Part shown: one piece after another, positions 16,267-24,993 of the stretch
How the letters are laid out: each line of letters opens with the position of its first letter
Numbering within the stretch: position 1 is the first letter of the stretch
Source: JANNMJ01 sp031425525
GTDB lineage: Bacteria; Bacteroidota; Bacteroidia; Cytophagales; Hymenobacteraceae
DNA length: 64,000 bases
Assembly: GCA_031425525.1 (NCBI GenBank)
Contig: JANPJM010000047.1
Coordinates: 57,003 to 121,002, forward strand
Direction of reading: 5' to 3'
Notes under the pieces: generated by a model
What the model was told of the DNA's origin: nothing
What the model saw: the letters and a program-made list of their open reading frames with translations, nothing else
Databases searched by the model: none
Made by a program: the position numbers and the translations under genes

Positions 16267-16908
16267 GATTCTGAAACGTTGAGTCCAACGAACCTCCGTC
16301 CCTGGATTCAGGCGCTCGTTTTCTGCGCCACCGAGCCGATAACGGTGGAACAGATCGACCTCTGCCTCCGCGAATCGCTGGATGTGCCCGACCTCACGGC
16401 CGAAGCCATCCTGACTACGCTCGCCGCCATCGATGCTGAGATGGCCGCCGCCGGAATGGCCTTTCGGGTGCGGGCCGTGGCGGGCGGTTACCAATTATTG
16501 ACCGAGCCCGCCTACCAAACCGCGGTAGAAGCGCTCGTGAAACAGAAATCGCGGCGCCGGCTATCGACTTCAATGCTCGAAACGCTCGCCATCATCGCCT
16601 ACAAACAGCCGATTACGAAATCGGCGGTCGAGCAGATTCGGGGCGTGGGGTGTGATTACGTGGTGCAGAAACTGCTGGAAAAGGAGTTGATTGAACTGCG
16701 AGGCAAGGCCGAAACCGTCGGCCGCCCGGTGCTGTACGGCACCACGGCGCGCTTCCTGCACGGGTTCGGCCTCAACGCCCTCCGCGATTTGCCGCAGCTC
16801 CGCGATGTGGCCGCTGATGAAGATGCTACGCCCGTAGCCAATTCGGTGGGGCCGCCCTTTTCGACTGATTCCGTTGATTCCGTTGATTCTGGTACCGGCG
16901 CGGAATGA
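16261..16908 (+). CDS. scpB: Segregation and condensation protein B
   Basis: Winged-helix subunit that, with ScpA, bridges SMC heads in the condensin complex used for chromosome compaction and segregation. 215 residues. Family pattern: RPWIQALVFCATEPITVEQI at the start, then FRVRAVAGGYQLLTEPAY, SMLETLAIIAYKQPITKSAV, EQIRGV and LRGKAETVGRPVLYGTT. The last 35 residues are an unrelated Asp/Ser/Val tail. The ATG lies inside the right end of a REP element, so the leader and first two codons are repeat-derived. scpA and smc are not in the window. The candidate parS at 9.4 kb belongs to the same process. Confidence 0.95.
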   Translation: MTDSETLSPTNLRPWIQALVFCATEPITVEQIDLCLRESLDVPDLTAEAILTTLAAIDAEMAAAGMAFRVRAVAGGYQLLTEPAYQTAVEALVKQKSRRRLSTSMLETLAIIAYKQPITKSAVEQIRGVGCDYVVQKLLEKELIELRGKAETVGRPVLYGTTARFLHGFGLNALRDLPQLRDVAADEDATPVANSVGPPFSTDSVDSVDSGTGAE

Positions 16909-17062
16909 CTTTGGCGCCGCTGATGTAGTGGCGTTCTTGCACCATCTGACCAAGAAGAATACCAACGCGCCGCGCCGCTGGCCAACCGGGCCACCCGCAG
17001 GGTTCAACAACGCGTCTCTTTTGATTTTTTTCCAGTAGTGATACTGTAACCTTCGCTGACGT

Positions 17063-18853
17063 ATGGCTTTTCAACGGCCCGATGCGCGGCGGTCCCGCCC
17101 TTCCGGCGGCGCCGAGCGCCCCAATTTTTCCAAGTCCGACCGCCCGGCCGGCCCACGCACCCCGGGCCGCCCCAGCGGCGGCGGTAGCAGCGGTTTCCGC
17201 CCGGAACGGGGCGGCTCCGACCGTCCCAGCTTCAACCCCGACCGGGGCAACGACCGCAGCCCCGGCGGCCCAAAACGCGAGTTTCGCGGTGGCGCCGATA
17301 ATCGTTCTGACAACCGTTCCGGTGGTTTCCGGCCGAGCGGTGGCCCTAGTGGCTTCCGACCCGACCGCGGCGCCGACCGCAACGACCCGGCGCGTTTCAG
17401 CGACCGTCCTCGTTCGTCTGACCGCGACTCGCGTGACGACCGCAGCCCGCGTGGCCCTGAGCGGGGCGCCGACCGCGATTTCGACCAGCCCGACAACCGT
17501 CCCGTTCGGCCCGCCTACGACCCGCGCCCCACCGGCAAGCCGATGCGCAATGCCGAAGGGCGCGCCGTACCCCACGGCACCACCGGCGAGCGGAACCGCA
17601 AATTCGTGAAGCCGCCCGTGGAAGCCCGCCCGCTCAGCCCGGTGCAGTTTCGCCACCCGCAGCCGCCGCGCGAAGAAAACCGCCCCGCCGCCCCCGCCCG
17701 CTTCGACGCCGACCGCCCGCGCCCCGCGCCGCGCGATGACCGCCGGGATGACCGCCGCGACGACCGCCCCGGCAAGCAAGGCGCCAAAGCCAACGGCAAC
17801 CGGGGCTTCGGTTCCGACCGTCGCGACCCGCGCGAACGCTTCGAAGGCAATCGCGCCCGCGACGAGCGCCGCGAAATGGGCTGGCAGCCCGACCGCACCT
17901 ACCGCCCCGCCGGCAGCGCCGATGCGCGCTCGACCGACTTCCGTCCCGGCCCTGGCTTTGACCGGGGCAACGACCGCCCCAACCGCGCCGCCGGGGGCGA
18001 GCGCGGCCCCGAACGCCGCTTCGGCGGTGCCGACCGTGGCCCCGGCCGCCCGGCGCCCACCTATAATCTGCAACGTTTCGAGAAGGGCGCCGCCAACCGC
18101 GCCCGCCGTGTGGGCAGCAGCAACGGCGACCAGGGCGAACCGAAAGAAGGTATTCGCCTGAACCGCTACATCGCCAACGCGGGCGTGTGTTCGCGCCGCG
18201 AAGCCGATGAGCTGATTGGAGCGGGCGAAATCCGCGTCAATGGTGAAATCGTGCGGGAAATGGGCTACATCGTGAAGCCCGAAGATTCGGTGCAGTACGG
18301 TAAACGCTCGCTCAAACGTGAGAAGAACGTGTACGTGCTGCTCAACAAGCCGAAAGACTACATCACGACGACCGACGACCCCGAAGAGCGCAAAACCGTG
18401 ATGGACTTGGTAGGCAATGCCTCCAAGGAGCGCATCTTCCCCGTCGGCCGTCTCGACCGGAACACTACCGGCCTGCTGCTCTTCACCAACGACGGCGAGT
18501 TGGCGCAGAAGCTGACGCACCCGTCGCACCGGATGCAGAAGATTTATCAGGTCGAAATCGATAAAGCCCTCACGCCGGAGCATTTCCAGCAAATCCGCGA
18601 CGGCATCACGCTCGAAGACGGGAAGGTGGAAGTGGACGATGTGGCCGTGGTCAGCGGTAACGAGCGTTTCGTGGGCATTGAGTTGCACGCGGGCCGCAAC
18701 CGTATCGTGCGCCGCATTTTCGAGCATTTGGGCTACGATGTGATTGCCCTTGACCGCGTGCAGTATGCCGGGCTCACCAAAAAAGACCTGCCGCGCGGCA
18801 ACTGGCGTTTCCTGACGCAGCAGGAAGTCGTGCGGTTGAAGTTTATGATGTAG
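17063..18853 (+). CDS. rRNA pseudouridine synthase (RluB/RsuA family) with a 360-residue disordered Arg/Gly/Asp-rich N-terminus
   Basis: 596 residues. The C-terminal 235 are a normal RluB/RsuA enzyme that isomerises a uridine of rRNA: S4 RNA-binding domain from about 363 (GIRLNRYIANAGVCSRREAD), catalytic Asp in VGRLDRNTTGLLL near 465, then KIYQVEIDKALTPEHF and AGRNRIVRRIFEHLGYDVIA. The first 360 residues are low complexity, built from units such as GFRPDRGADR, DRRDDR and FRPGPGFDRG, rich in Arg, Gly, Asp and Pro. Such tails bind RNA and can condense; shorter versions are common in Bacteroidota homologs. ATG 17063. Long open frames on the other strand here only reflect the codon bias of the repeat. 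Confidence 0.93.
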   Translation: MAFQRPDARRSRPSGGAERPNFSKSDRPAGPRTPGRPSGGGSSGFRPERGGSDRPSFNPDRGNDRSPGGPKREFRGGADNRSDNRSGGFRPSGGPSGFRPDRGADRNDPARFSDRPRSSDRDSRDDRSPRGPERGADRDFDQPDNRPVRPAYDPRPTGKPMRNAEGRAVPHGTTGERNRKFVKPPVEARPLSPVQFRHPQPPREENRPAAPARFDADRPRPAPRDDRRDDRRDDRPGKQGAKANGNRGFGSDRRDPRERFEGNRARDERREMGWQPDRTYRPAGSADARSTDFRPGPGFDRGNDRPNRAAGGERGPERRFGGADRGPGRPAPTYNLQRFEKGAANRARRVGSSNGDQGEPKEGIRLNRYIANAGVCSRREADELIGAGEIRVNGEIVREMGYIVKPEDSVQYGKRSLKREKNVYVLLNKPKDYITTTDDPEERKTVMDLVGNASKERIFPVGRLDRNTTGLLLFTNDGELAQKLTHPSHRMQKIYQVEIDKALTPEHFQQIRDGITLEDGKVEVDDVAVVSGNERFVGIELHAGRNRIVRRIFEHLGYDVIALDRVQYAGLTKKDLPRGNWRFLTQQEVVRLKFMM

Positions 18854-18857
18854 GCAC

Positions 18858-18959
18858 GTAACGCGGGGCGCCGGCCCGCGAGCCGAAGACTGCCGCTTAA
18901 TGCTCGGCGCGCTACGTGCGAAAGCACTGTCGCGCTCGCGGGCCAGCGCCCCGCGTTAC
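18858..18959. repeat. Long hairpin, GTAACGCGGGGCGCCGGCCC family
   Basis: Arms 18858-18883 and 18934-18959 (26 bases) differ at one position, loop 50 bases. Starts five bases after the pseudouridine synthase stop. Confidence 0.85.
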
Positions 18960-18998
18960 ATCAGGCATCCTTTCGGGGCGCCACCGACTCACACTCGC

Positions 18999-19018
18999 AA
19001 CTGCAAACTCGAAACTCT
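18999..19018 (+). repeat. AACTGCAAACTCGAAACTCT short repeat before coaX
   Basis: Same A-rich unit as at 3792-3823 and 12321-12348; ends four bases before the GTG start of coaX. Confidence 0.7.
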
Positions 19019-19022
19019 CACT

Positions 19023-19784
19023 GTGCGCTCCGTAGTCCTCGATGTCGGCAACACGACCGTGAAGGTGGGTTTCTTCGATGAAGAAGGCCACTTGACGGGC
19101 GTGCGCCGCGCCGCGACGGTGGCCGAGTTGGCGGCGGAGATTGCCGATTTCGGCGCGGCGCGCGCCATCGTGGCTTCGGTGGGCGCCCCCGCCGCCGAAG
19201 TGGCCGCCGCCGCAGGGCTACCGCCGCAAACGGTGCTGTTTGGGCTGGATACGCCGCTGCCCATCCGGCTCGACTATGCGACCCCGCACACTCTCGGTGC
19301 CGACCGCGTGGCCGCTGCCGTGGGCGCCGCGCATCGTTTCCTTGGGGAGGCGGTGTTGATTCTCGATGCCGGCACCTGCCTCAAATGCGATTGGCTGACC
19401 GCCGACGGCGCTTTTGCCGGCGGCTCCATCAGTCTTGGTTTGCGGTTACGCTATCGCGCCCTGGCCGAACTGACCGGACGGCTGCCGCTCATCGCGCCCG
19501 GTCCAGCCGAGCAGATGCCCGACTGGCCCGGCGATTCGACCGAAAGCTCCATTCGTGCGGGCGTCGAAATCGGGTTGTTGAGCGAAGCGTTGGCGTTCGT
19601 GGAATGGGGCCAGGCCCGGTGGCCGGGTGCCCGCGTAGTACTGAGCGGTGGCGATGCCGCGTGGCTTGCCGCGCGGCTGTCGGGCGGCGGCGATGCGGGC
19701 CGTAATTTTGTCGTGGAGCCGCATTTGGTCTTGCTTGGGCTGTACCGGGTGCTGCTTTTTTCCTTTGACTCTTCTGTTGCGTGA
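19023..19784 (+). CDS. coaX: Type III pantothenate kinase
   Basis: Phosphorylates pantothenate, the first step of coenzyme A synthesis. ASKHA-fold kinase of 253 residues: phosphate loop VLDVGNTTVKVG at the very start, TLGADRVAAAVGA, and the catalytic DAGTCLKCDWL near residue 118-128, then FAGGSISLGLRLRYRAL. GTG 19023 chosen because DVGNT must lie within the first dozen residues. The TGA overlaps the GTG of the next gene, so it probably heads the envelope operon coaX-OMP-lptC. Confidence 0.94.
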   Translation: MRSVVLDVGNTTVKVGFFDEEGHLTGVRRAATVAELAAEIADFGAARAIVASVGAPAAEVAAAAGLPPQTVLFGLDTPLPIRLDYATPHTLGADRVAAAVGAAHRFLGEAVLILDAGTCLKCDWLTADGAFAGGSISLGLRLRYRALAELTGRLPLIAPGPAEQMPDWPGDSTESSIRAGVEIGLLSEALAFVEWGQARWPGARVVLSGGDAAWLAARLSGGGDAGRNFVVEPHLVLLGLYRVLLFSFDSSVA

Positions 19785-21115
19785 TAGAAATTGATTTGTT
19801 GGCCGCGCGCCGCACCACCCGCATGGCGGCCTTATTGGCTCTGGTGTTGAGTGCGGGGAGCGTACGGGGGCAAAGCCTCGGTAACTCACCTTATTCCCGC
19901 CTCGGAATCGGGGAGGCCGCCCCCGGCGCCGGGTTACTCCGCAACCAAGGAATGGCGGGAGTCGGGGTGGCCTCGCCTACGGCCTTCTACGCCAACGAGG
20001 TGAATCCCGCGCTGGCGTGGCATACCCGCTACGTGACCTTCGATGTGGGCGTAACCGGCCAACTTAAAGATCTCAAAACCAGCACTCAATCGCAGCGTAC
20101 CGGCAACGCTACGCTCGGCTACTTTGCGTTGGCGCTGCCTATTTCGTCGCGCTGGGGGGCGGTGGTGGGGCTCCGGCCTCTTTCGACCGTCGATTACGCG
20201 AGCCGCACGGAAATCAAGGTCGCCGGCGATCCGCTGGGGCGCGTGGAAGTACGTAACGAGGGCAGCGGTGGCATTTCGCAAGTCTACCTCTCGCACGGCG
20301 TGCGGCTGGCGGGGGGGGTGAGCGCGGGCGCGGAACTGTCGTACGTATTCGGCTCCGTCGAAACGAGCAGTTCTACGCGGCTGCTGGCGGGCACCAACGC
20401 CACCGAATCGGTGGAACGCACGGTCATTCTGGATCGGCGCCGGTACGGCGATTTTCTGCTGCGCGGCGGTTTGGCCTACGAGAAGAAAATGGGTGCAGCC
20501 GGTATGCTGCTGACGGCGGGCGCTACGGCCCAACTCGGCTCCGACCTGCACGTGACGCGCCGCCGCGCCCAGGAGCGCCGCATCGTGACGCAAGCCGACG
20601 ATGTGTACGAAAGCCTGCTTCTCTCCGACAGCGTGCGGTCGCGCACGCACTTGCCGGGGCTGTTCACGGCGGGAGTGGGGCTCGCCAATGCTTCTGGCAG
20701 CCGTTCCGTCAGTATCGAAGCCTCGGCGCAGCCCTGGACGGAGTTCCGGGCCGATGGCGTCGCGTCGCGCTCCTTGGCCGATGCGTGGCGCGTGGCGGCC
20801 GGCGGCGAATGGACGCCCGACCCCAATTCCGTGGAATCCTACTTCCGCCGCGTGACGTACCGGGCGGGCGTGTACACCGGGCAAAACGGCTGGCTCGACC
20901 GCACCGGCACCGCCATTCAGGATGCCGGCGTGACGTGGGGGTTTGCCCTGCCGCTCGGCAAAGTGGCGACGTTTGAGGGCGCTACGCTACAAACATCTTT
21001 CGCCTACGGCCAACGCGGGTTCAATTCCGATGCCGCTGTGCGCGAGCGCTATCTGCGGGCGCAAATCGGTGTGGCGTTCAGCAGCATCTGGTTCGTGAAG
21101 CGGCGGATCGAATAA
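19781..21115 (+). CDS. Putative outer-membrane beta-barrel protein
   Basis: 444 residues at most. A signal peptide is visible from the internal ATG at 19823 (MAALLALVLSAGSVRGQS), so the translated start is either GTG 19781 (overlapping coaX, GTGA) or ATG 19823. The mature part opens with NSPYSRLGIGEAAPG and has alternating Gly/aromatic strands (VVGLRPLSTVDYASR, GVSAGAELSYVFG), resembling FadL/OmpP1-like barrels of Bacteroidota. It sits directly before lptC, suggesting a role in envelope assembly or transport. Ligand unknown. Confidence 0.82.
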   Translation: MIEIDLLAARRTTRMAALLALVLSAGSVRGQSLGNSPYSRLGIGEAAPGAGLLRNQGMAGVGVASPTAFYANEVNPALAWHTRYVTFDVGVTGQLKDLKTSTQSQRTGNATLGYFALALPISSRWGAVVGLRPLSTVDYASRTEIKVAGDPLGRVEVRNEGSGGISQVYLSHGVRLAGGVSAGAELSYVFGSVETSSSTRLLAGTNATESVERTVILDRRRYGDFLLRGGLAYEKKMGAAGMLLTAGATAQLGSDLHVTRRRAQERRIVTQADDVYESLLLSDSVRSRTHLPGLFTAGVGLANASGSRSVSIEASAQPWTEFRADGVASRSLADAWRVAAGGEWTPDPNSVESYFRRVTYRAGVYTGQNGWLDRTGTAIQDAGVTWGFALPLGKVATFEGATLQTSFAYGQRGFNSDAAVRERYLRAQIGVAFSSIWFVKRRIE

Positions 21116-21117
21116 GG

Positions 21118-21723
21118 ATGGGGATGGTGAAGGGATTTTGGGAGATTTGGGGATTTGAGTCCATCAGCACGCTGCGGGTTGGCTTTTTGCGACTTGGGGC
21201 GCTGGCCCTGGCGTTCCTACTACTGCTGGCGGGCTGCCAGGGGAACGACGATGCCGCGCCGAAAAACCCCATTCTCTACACCGGTCCCATCGTTGAATCG
21301 ACGGATGTGGTGACGCTTTTCAGCGATTCAGCCCGCATCAAGTTTCAGCTACAAGCACCCTTGGAGCAGAAATATGAGCAGGGTGATATGTGGTACCGCC
21401 GGGGCGTGCTGCTCACGTTTTACGACCGTGCCGGGCGCGTGCAAAACACGTTGCGCGGTAAAACCGGGCACTTCGACAAAGCCAAAAACCTCTACCACGT
21501 CAAGGGCCACGTGCAGGTCAAGAGTACCGTCAAAAAGCAGGATTTGGACACGGAGGAGCTGTTTTACGACCAGAACAAGCAGCGCATCTACACCGACCAG
21601 TTCGTGCGCATCGAGACGGCGACCGAAGTGCTGACCGGCACCGGCCTCACGGCGAATCAGGATTTTTCGCGCTACACCATTCTGCACCCCAGCGGCACTT
21701 TCGAACGTACCGACGCGCCGTAA
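21118..21723 (+). CDS. lptC: LptC-like LPS export protein, lipoprotein form
   Basis: Periplasmic bridge component that accepts LPS from LptB2FG. 201 residues with a lipobox LLLLAGC (Cys40), so it is a lipoprotein here instead of the single-pass form of proteobacteria. The beta-jellyroll repeats of the OstA/LptC fold are visible: VLLTFYDRAGRVQNTLRG then KTGHFDKAKNLYHVKGHVQV and LDTEELFYDQNKQRIYTDQ. ATG 21118, two bases after the barrel gene stop, so the genes are surely co-transcribed. Confidence 0.9.
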   Translation: MGMVKGFWEIWGFESISTLRVGFLRLGALALAFLLLLAGCQGNDDAAPKNPILYTGPIVESTDVVTLFSDSARIKFQLQAPLEQKYEQGDMWYRRGVLLTFYDRAGRVQNTLRGKTGHFDKAKNLYHVKGHVQVKSTVKKQDLDTEELFYDQNKQRIYTDQFVRIETATEVLTGTGLTANQDFSRYTILHPSGTFERTDAP

Positions 21724-21734
21724 CCGAGTTTTTT

Positions 21735-22067
21735 ATGTCCTTGCCGAAGAAAAAAAACGCTGCCGGAAGCGCGGCTACCCGCCCTGCGCCGCCCCCTGCG
21801 CCGTTGGTGCCGCTGTCGGGCGCCGCGTCGTGGGTGTACACCATCGGTTTTTCGCTGGCGGTGGTGAGCTTCATCATCGGCATTTACCAAACGATGGTCG
21901 AGCGCGATCTGGCGAGCAATTACTGGCTGTTCATGATCTCGCTGAGCTTCCTGTTCGGCTTGCGTTGGTGGCGGGTGCGGCAAAGTGGCGCGGCGGCGCG
22001 CCGCACGCCCGATGCGCCCGTAACGCCACCCAGCGCCAAATCGGGCGCTAAATCTGCCAAAAAGTAG
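21735..22067 (+). CDS. Small two-helix membrane protein
   Basis: 110 residues: Ala/Pro-rich N-tail, two membrane helices (WVYTIGFSLAVVSFIIGIYQ and WLFMISLSFLFGLRWW) and a Lys/Ala/Ser-rich C-tail. It lies 11 bases after lptC in the same direction and is likely part of that operon. No family I can name; a helper or structural role is only a guess. Confidence 0.75.
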   Translation: MSLPKKKNAAGSAATRPAPPPAPLVPLSGAASWVYTIGFSLAVVSFIIGIYQTMVERDLASNYWLFMISLSFLFGLRWWRVRQSGAAARRTPDAPVTPPSAKSGAKSAKK

Positions 22068-22191
22068 GTCGGTTGCGCGCCTAATGTGGCGCCAACGCAT
22101 TGAGTTCTGGGGTTTTTGCGGTTATTTTGCAGTCCGCTTTACCAGCGAGTCTAGTTTTTCATTGGCGGCCGAGGCCGTCGTAGTCAGTCCA

Positions 22192-24312
22192 ATGGCGCTT
22201 ATTAACACTATTCGGCAACGCTCGGGTTTGGCCATTTTGGCCATTTCCGTGGGTATGATCCTCTTCATCCTCTCCGACTTGTTCGGTGGTCAGTCACGTT
22301 TCTTCGGCGGTCAGGATACCACGGTTGGCTCCATTGCCGGCAAAGAGGTTGATTACAAGGCGTTTGAGGAAGAGGTCGAGAAGGCCAAAAATAATTTTGC
22401 GAACCAGCAAGGTCGCCAGCCCAACGAGCAGGAAGCCGCCGGCCTCCGCGATCAGTCTTGGAACTCGCTCGTGAGCCGCACGATGCTCGACAAGCAGTTC
22501 GCCGACCTCGGCCTGATGGTCACGGACAAGGAGTTGAAAGACCTGGTGCAGGGTGCCAACCCGCATCCCTCGATCAAACAAGCCTTCACCGACCCCAAAA
22601 CCGGCCTCTTCGACCGCGCCAAGGTGAAGCAATACCTGCGCGACCTCGACAAGCAAGCCCCGGAGCAACAAGCCGCCTGGGCCGAATTTGAGCGCAATCT
22701 CGGCCCCGACCGGATGCGGGCCAAGTACGAAGCGATGCTGAAAATGTCGAGCTACGTGACGAAGGTCGAAGCCGAGCGGATGAAGCAGGAGCAGACGATG
22801 ACCGCCAGCGCGCAGGTGCTGTTCGTGCCGTATTTCTCGATTGCCGATTCGCTCATCAAAGTCACCGATGACCAAATCACCGACTACATCGGCCGCCACC
22901 GCGACCGCTTCAAAGTGGAAGCCGGCCGGACGTTGGAGTACGTGACCATCCCCGTAACGGCTTCCAAGGAAGATTCGGCGGCGATCAAAGAAGAAGTGGC
23001 GCAGCTTGCCACCCAGTTCAAAGCCACCGCCAACGACTCGCTCTTCGTGATGGCCAATTCCGATCAGCCGTATGCCGGCGCGTACGTCGGCCTCGGCGAT
23101 CTCTCGCCGGAACTGCGCAAAGAAGGTAGCTTGACCGTGGGCGAAGTGTACGGCCCATTTACCGCCAACGGCGGTTTGCAACTCGTGAAAGTGGCCGGTG
23201 AAAAAGCCGGCACCAACCCCGCCGCCCGCGCCAGCCACATCCTCATCAAACCGGCCGCCCAAACGCCGGAAGCGGAGGCCGAAGCCAAGACCAAAGCGCA
23301 AGACCTGATCGACCAGATCAACAAAGGCGCTGATTTCGCCGACCTCGCCGCCAAGTTCGGCACCGACGGCACCGCCACGCAAGGCGGCGACCTCGGCTAC
23401 TTCACGAAGGGCCGGATGGTGCCGGAGTTTGAAACCGCTATTTTCGGTGCCAAAACCCTCGGCACGCTGCCGGCGCCCATCAAGACGCAGTTCGGCTACC
23501 ACGTCATCAAAATCACGTCGCTGCCCGACGCGCGTACGTACCGGTTGGCCACGATTCAGAAATCGATTCAGCCGTCCGACGTGACGCACGAAGCCGCCTA
23601 CACGAAAGCCCAGCAGCTGCGCGCCGCCGCCACCGACCGCGCCGCGCTGCTCGCGGCCGTCGAGAAAGATAAAACGCTCGTGAAGACGGAAGCGAAGGAC
23701 ATCCCCGCGTCGTCGCGTGCGGTGAACAACCTGCAAAACGGCCGCGAACTCGTCCGGTGGGCGTACAACGAAGAAACAAAGCTCGGCGCCGTGTCGGATC
23801 CGATGGAAATCGACAACCAGTTCGTTATCGCCACGCTCACGGGTAAGCGCGAAAAAGGTACTGCTACTGCCGAAAACAGCCGCGACCAAGTGACCGCTGA
23901 AATCCGCAAAGAGTTGAAAGGCAAATTGATCGCCGACAAACTAGCCGCTGCCAAGGGCAACACCCTGCCCGAAATCGCCACGGCCTACGGCCCGACCGCC
24001 CAAACTAAGCAAGCCCCGAACGTGCAGTTCGGCAACGGCTCGCTGCCCGAAATCGGCTACGAGCCGGCCGCCGTGGGTGCTTTATTCGGCCTGAAAGCCG
24101 GTAAGCGCTCGGCGCCTATCGTCGGCGAGCAGGGCGTGGTGGTGGTGCAACTCGAATCGTTGGGCACCCCCGACGCCACCCAGCCGGGCCAGGATGTGGC
24201 GCAACTCCGCAAGCAACTGGAGCAGCAGCGCCAGGGCCGCTCGCAAAATGCGCTGTATCAGGCATTGCAGGAGAAGGCCGACGTGCAGGACTCGCGCGTG
24301 AAGTTTTACTAG
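22192..24312 (+). CDS. ppiD: Membrane-anchored peptidyl-prolyl isomerase, PpiD/SurA type
   Basis: 706 residues. An N-terminal membrane helix (about 12-30, GLAILAISVGMILFILSDLF) anchors a periplasmic chaperone. SurA-N-like helices follow, then a parvulin domain at about 344-440 (ASHILIKPAAQTPEAEAEAK, DLAAKFGTDGT, GGDLGYFTKGRMVPEFE, FGYHVIKITS), and a long C-terminal region. It would fold outer-membrane and secreted proteins. ATG 22192 was chosen because MALINTIRQRSG is the usual family start; the earlier in-frame ATG at 22084 would add 36 residues. It closes the coaX-lptC run and is followed by a strong terminator. Confidence 0.93.
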   Translation: MALINTIRQRSGLAILAISVGMILFILSDLFGGQSRFFGGQDTTVGSIAGKEVDYKAFEEEVEKAKNNFANQQGRQPNEQEAAGLRDQSWNSLVSRTMLDKQFADLGLMVTDKELKDLVQGANPHPSIKQAFTDPKTGLFDRAKVKQYLRDLDKQAPEQQAAWAEFERNLGPDRMRAKYEAMLKMSSYVTKVEAERMKQEQTMTASAQVLFVPYFSIADSLIKVTDDQITDYIGRHRDRFKVEAGRTLEYVTIPVTASKEDSAAIKEEVAQLATQFKATANDSLFVMANSDQPYAGAYVGLGDLSPELRKEGSLTVGEVYGPFTANGGLQLVKVAGEKAGTNPAARASHILIKPAAQTPEAEAEAKTKAQDLIDQINKGADFADLAAKFGTDGTATQGGDLGYFTKGRMVPEFETAIFGAKTLGTLPAPIKTQFGYHVIKITSLPDARTYRLATIQKSIQPSDVTHEAAYTKAQQLRAAATDRAALLAAVEKDKTLVKTEAKDIPASSRAVNNLQNGRELVRWAYNEETKLGAVSDPMEIDNQFVIATLTGKREKGTATAENSRDQVTAEIRKELKGKLIADKLAAAKGNTLPEIATAYGPTAQTKQAPNVQFGNGSLPEIGYEPAAVGALFGLKAGKRSAPIVGEQGVVVVQLESLGTPDATQPGQDVAQLRKQLEQQRQGRSQNALYQALQEKADVQDSRVKFY

Positions 24313-24352
24313 TCCAAACCGTTGGGCCGCACTTAGCGGCCTGCGCACGCAG

Positions 24353-24391
24353 CCGGCGCGCTCCTGAGTTTTCAGGGGCGCGCCGGTTTTT
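24353..24391 (+). terminator. Rho-independent terminator after ppiD
   Basis: Stem CCGGCGCGCTCCTGA / TCAGGGGCGCGCCGG with one G-T pair and a four-base loop, followed by five T. Confidence 0.9.
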
Positions 24392-24652
24392 GTTGAGCGA
24401 GTGGTTAGGCGGGGTGAAGCGTAACTCCGGAACTCTCCGTCGATGGGTGTGGTCGGGGTGGCGGGGTTGATGCTCCATCCGGTGTACTCAGCGATTGACC
24501 AGAAGTTAACTCGCATCTGTCAATGCGCGCCCGTGCGGCAATCCGGCGAATGCTTCGGTGTAGTGCTGACTTTAGTGCGCAGCTTATCGACCGCCTGAAC
24601 TGCTCATTCTGTCAAACTGCGGACTGAAGTCGGTACTACATCTGCCGGGCCA

Positions 24653-24728
24653 ACGAGGATTGCTTTCCGGACGGAGCTTAGCGTGAGGAGCGTGGCGGCT
24701 CGCAACCGCCAAGCCTCCTCACAATGAT
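24653..24728. repeat. REP-like element, GTCATTGCGAGGAGGC family (inverted)
   Basis: Reverse complement reads ATCATTGTGAGGAGGCTTGG then CGGTTGCGAGC and AAGCAATC, matching the copy at 42297-42353. Confidence 0.75.
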
Positions 24729-24920
24729 AGAAAAAACAGGTTGTCTTGGCGAGAAGGAATTGTGCGACGTGACGTTGCACAAAGGGCGCTATGACTTCCG
24801 CCCAACCACTCAGAACATCCATACGCGCAACCCGTACTAATTTCATCGGGCTGAAATGCGAGTTCGGCGAGCGGAAATGGAGATTGAGCGAAAAAGTAAA
24901 TCACGCAATACGCATCCGAG

Positions 24921-24928
24921 TAGTTTTG
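24921..24928 (+). promoter_or_regulatory. -7 box TAGTTTTG
   Basis: Exact TAnnTTTG match 66 bases before the ATG at 24994; supports the following small gene as real. Confidence 0.5.
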
Positions 24929-24993
24929 TAGTAACGAGCGTTTAGCGGCTGTACGAGCCGGCGCGCACCGTACCCTATCTACCCTGAAATTGG

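Larger units (their letters stand above)
24392..24993. other. Repeat-rich gene-free stretch
   Basis: No convincing gene in about 600 bases. It holds a degraded REP fragment (TGTCAATGCGCGCCC..CAATCCGGCGAATGC, about 24516-24553), a second REP-like copy at 24653-24728 ending GCCTCCTCACAATGAT, and a promoter box at 24921. Short open frames over the second copy are REP translation artefacts. Confidence 0.65.

Noticed and set aside
16826..18727. 633-codon open frame on the minus strand opposite the pseudouridine synthase
   Set aside because: A shadow of the Arg/Gly/Asp-rich repeat and GC-rich third positions; translation is Ala/Val/Gly/Arg low complexity without family pattern.
22294..23889. 531-codon minus-strand open frame inside ppiD
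   Set aside because: Shadow frame; ppiD is fully supported by domains.
24604..24846. 80-codon minus-strand open frame
   Set aside because: Runs through the REP element; its CEEAWRLRAATLL-type translation is a typical REP artefact.
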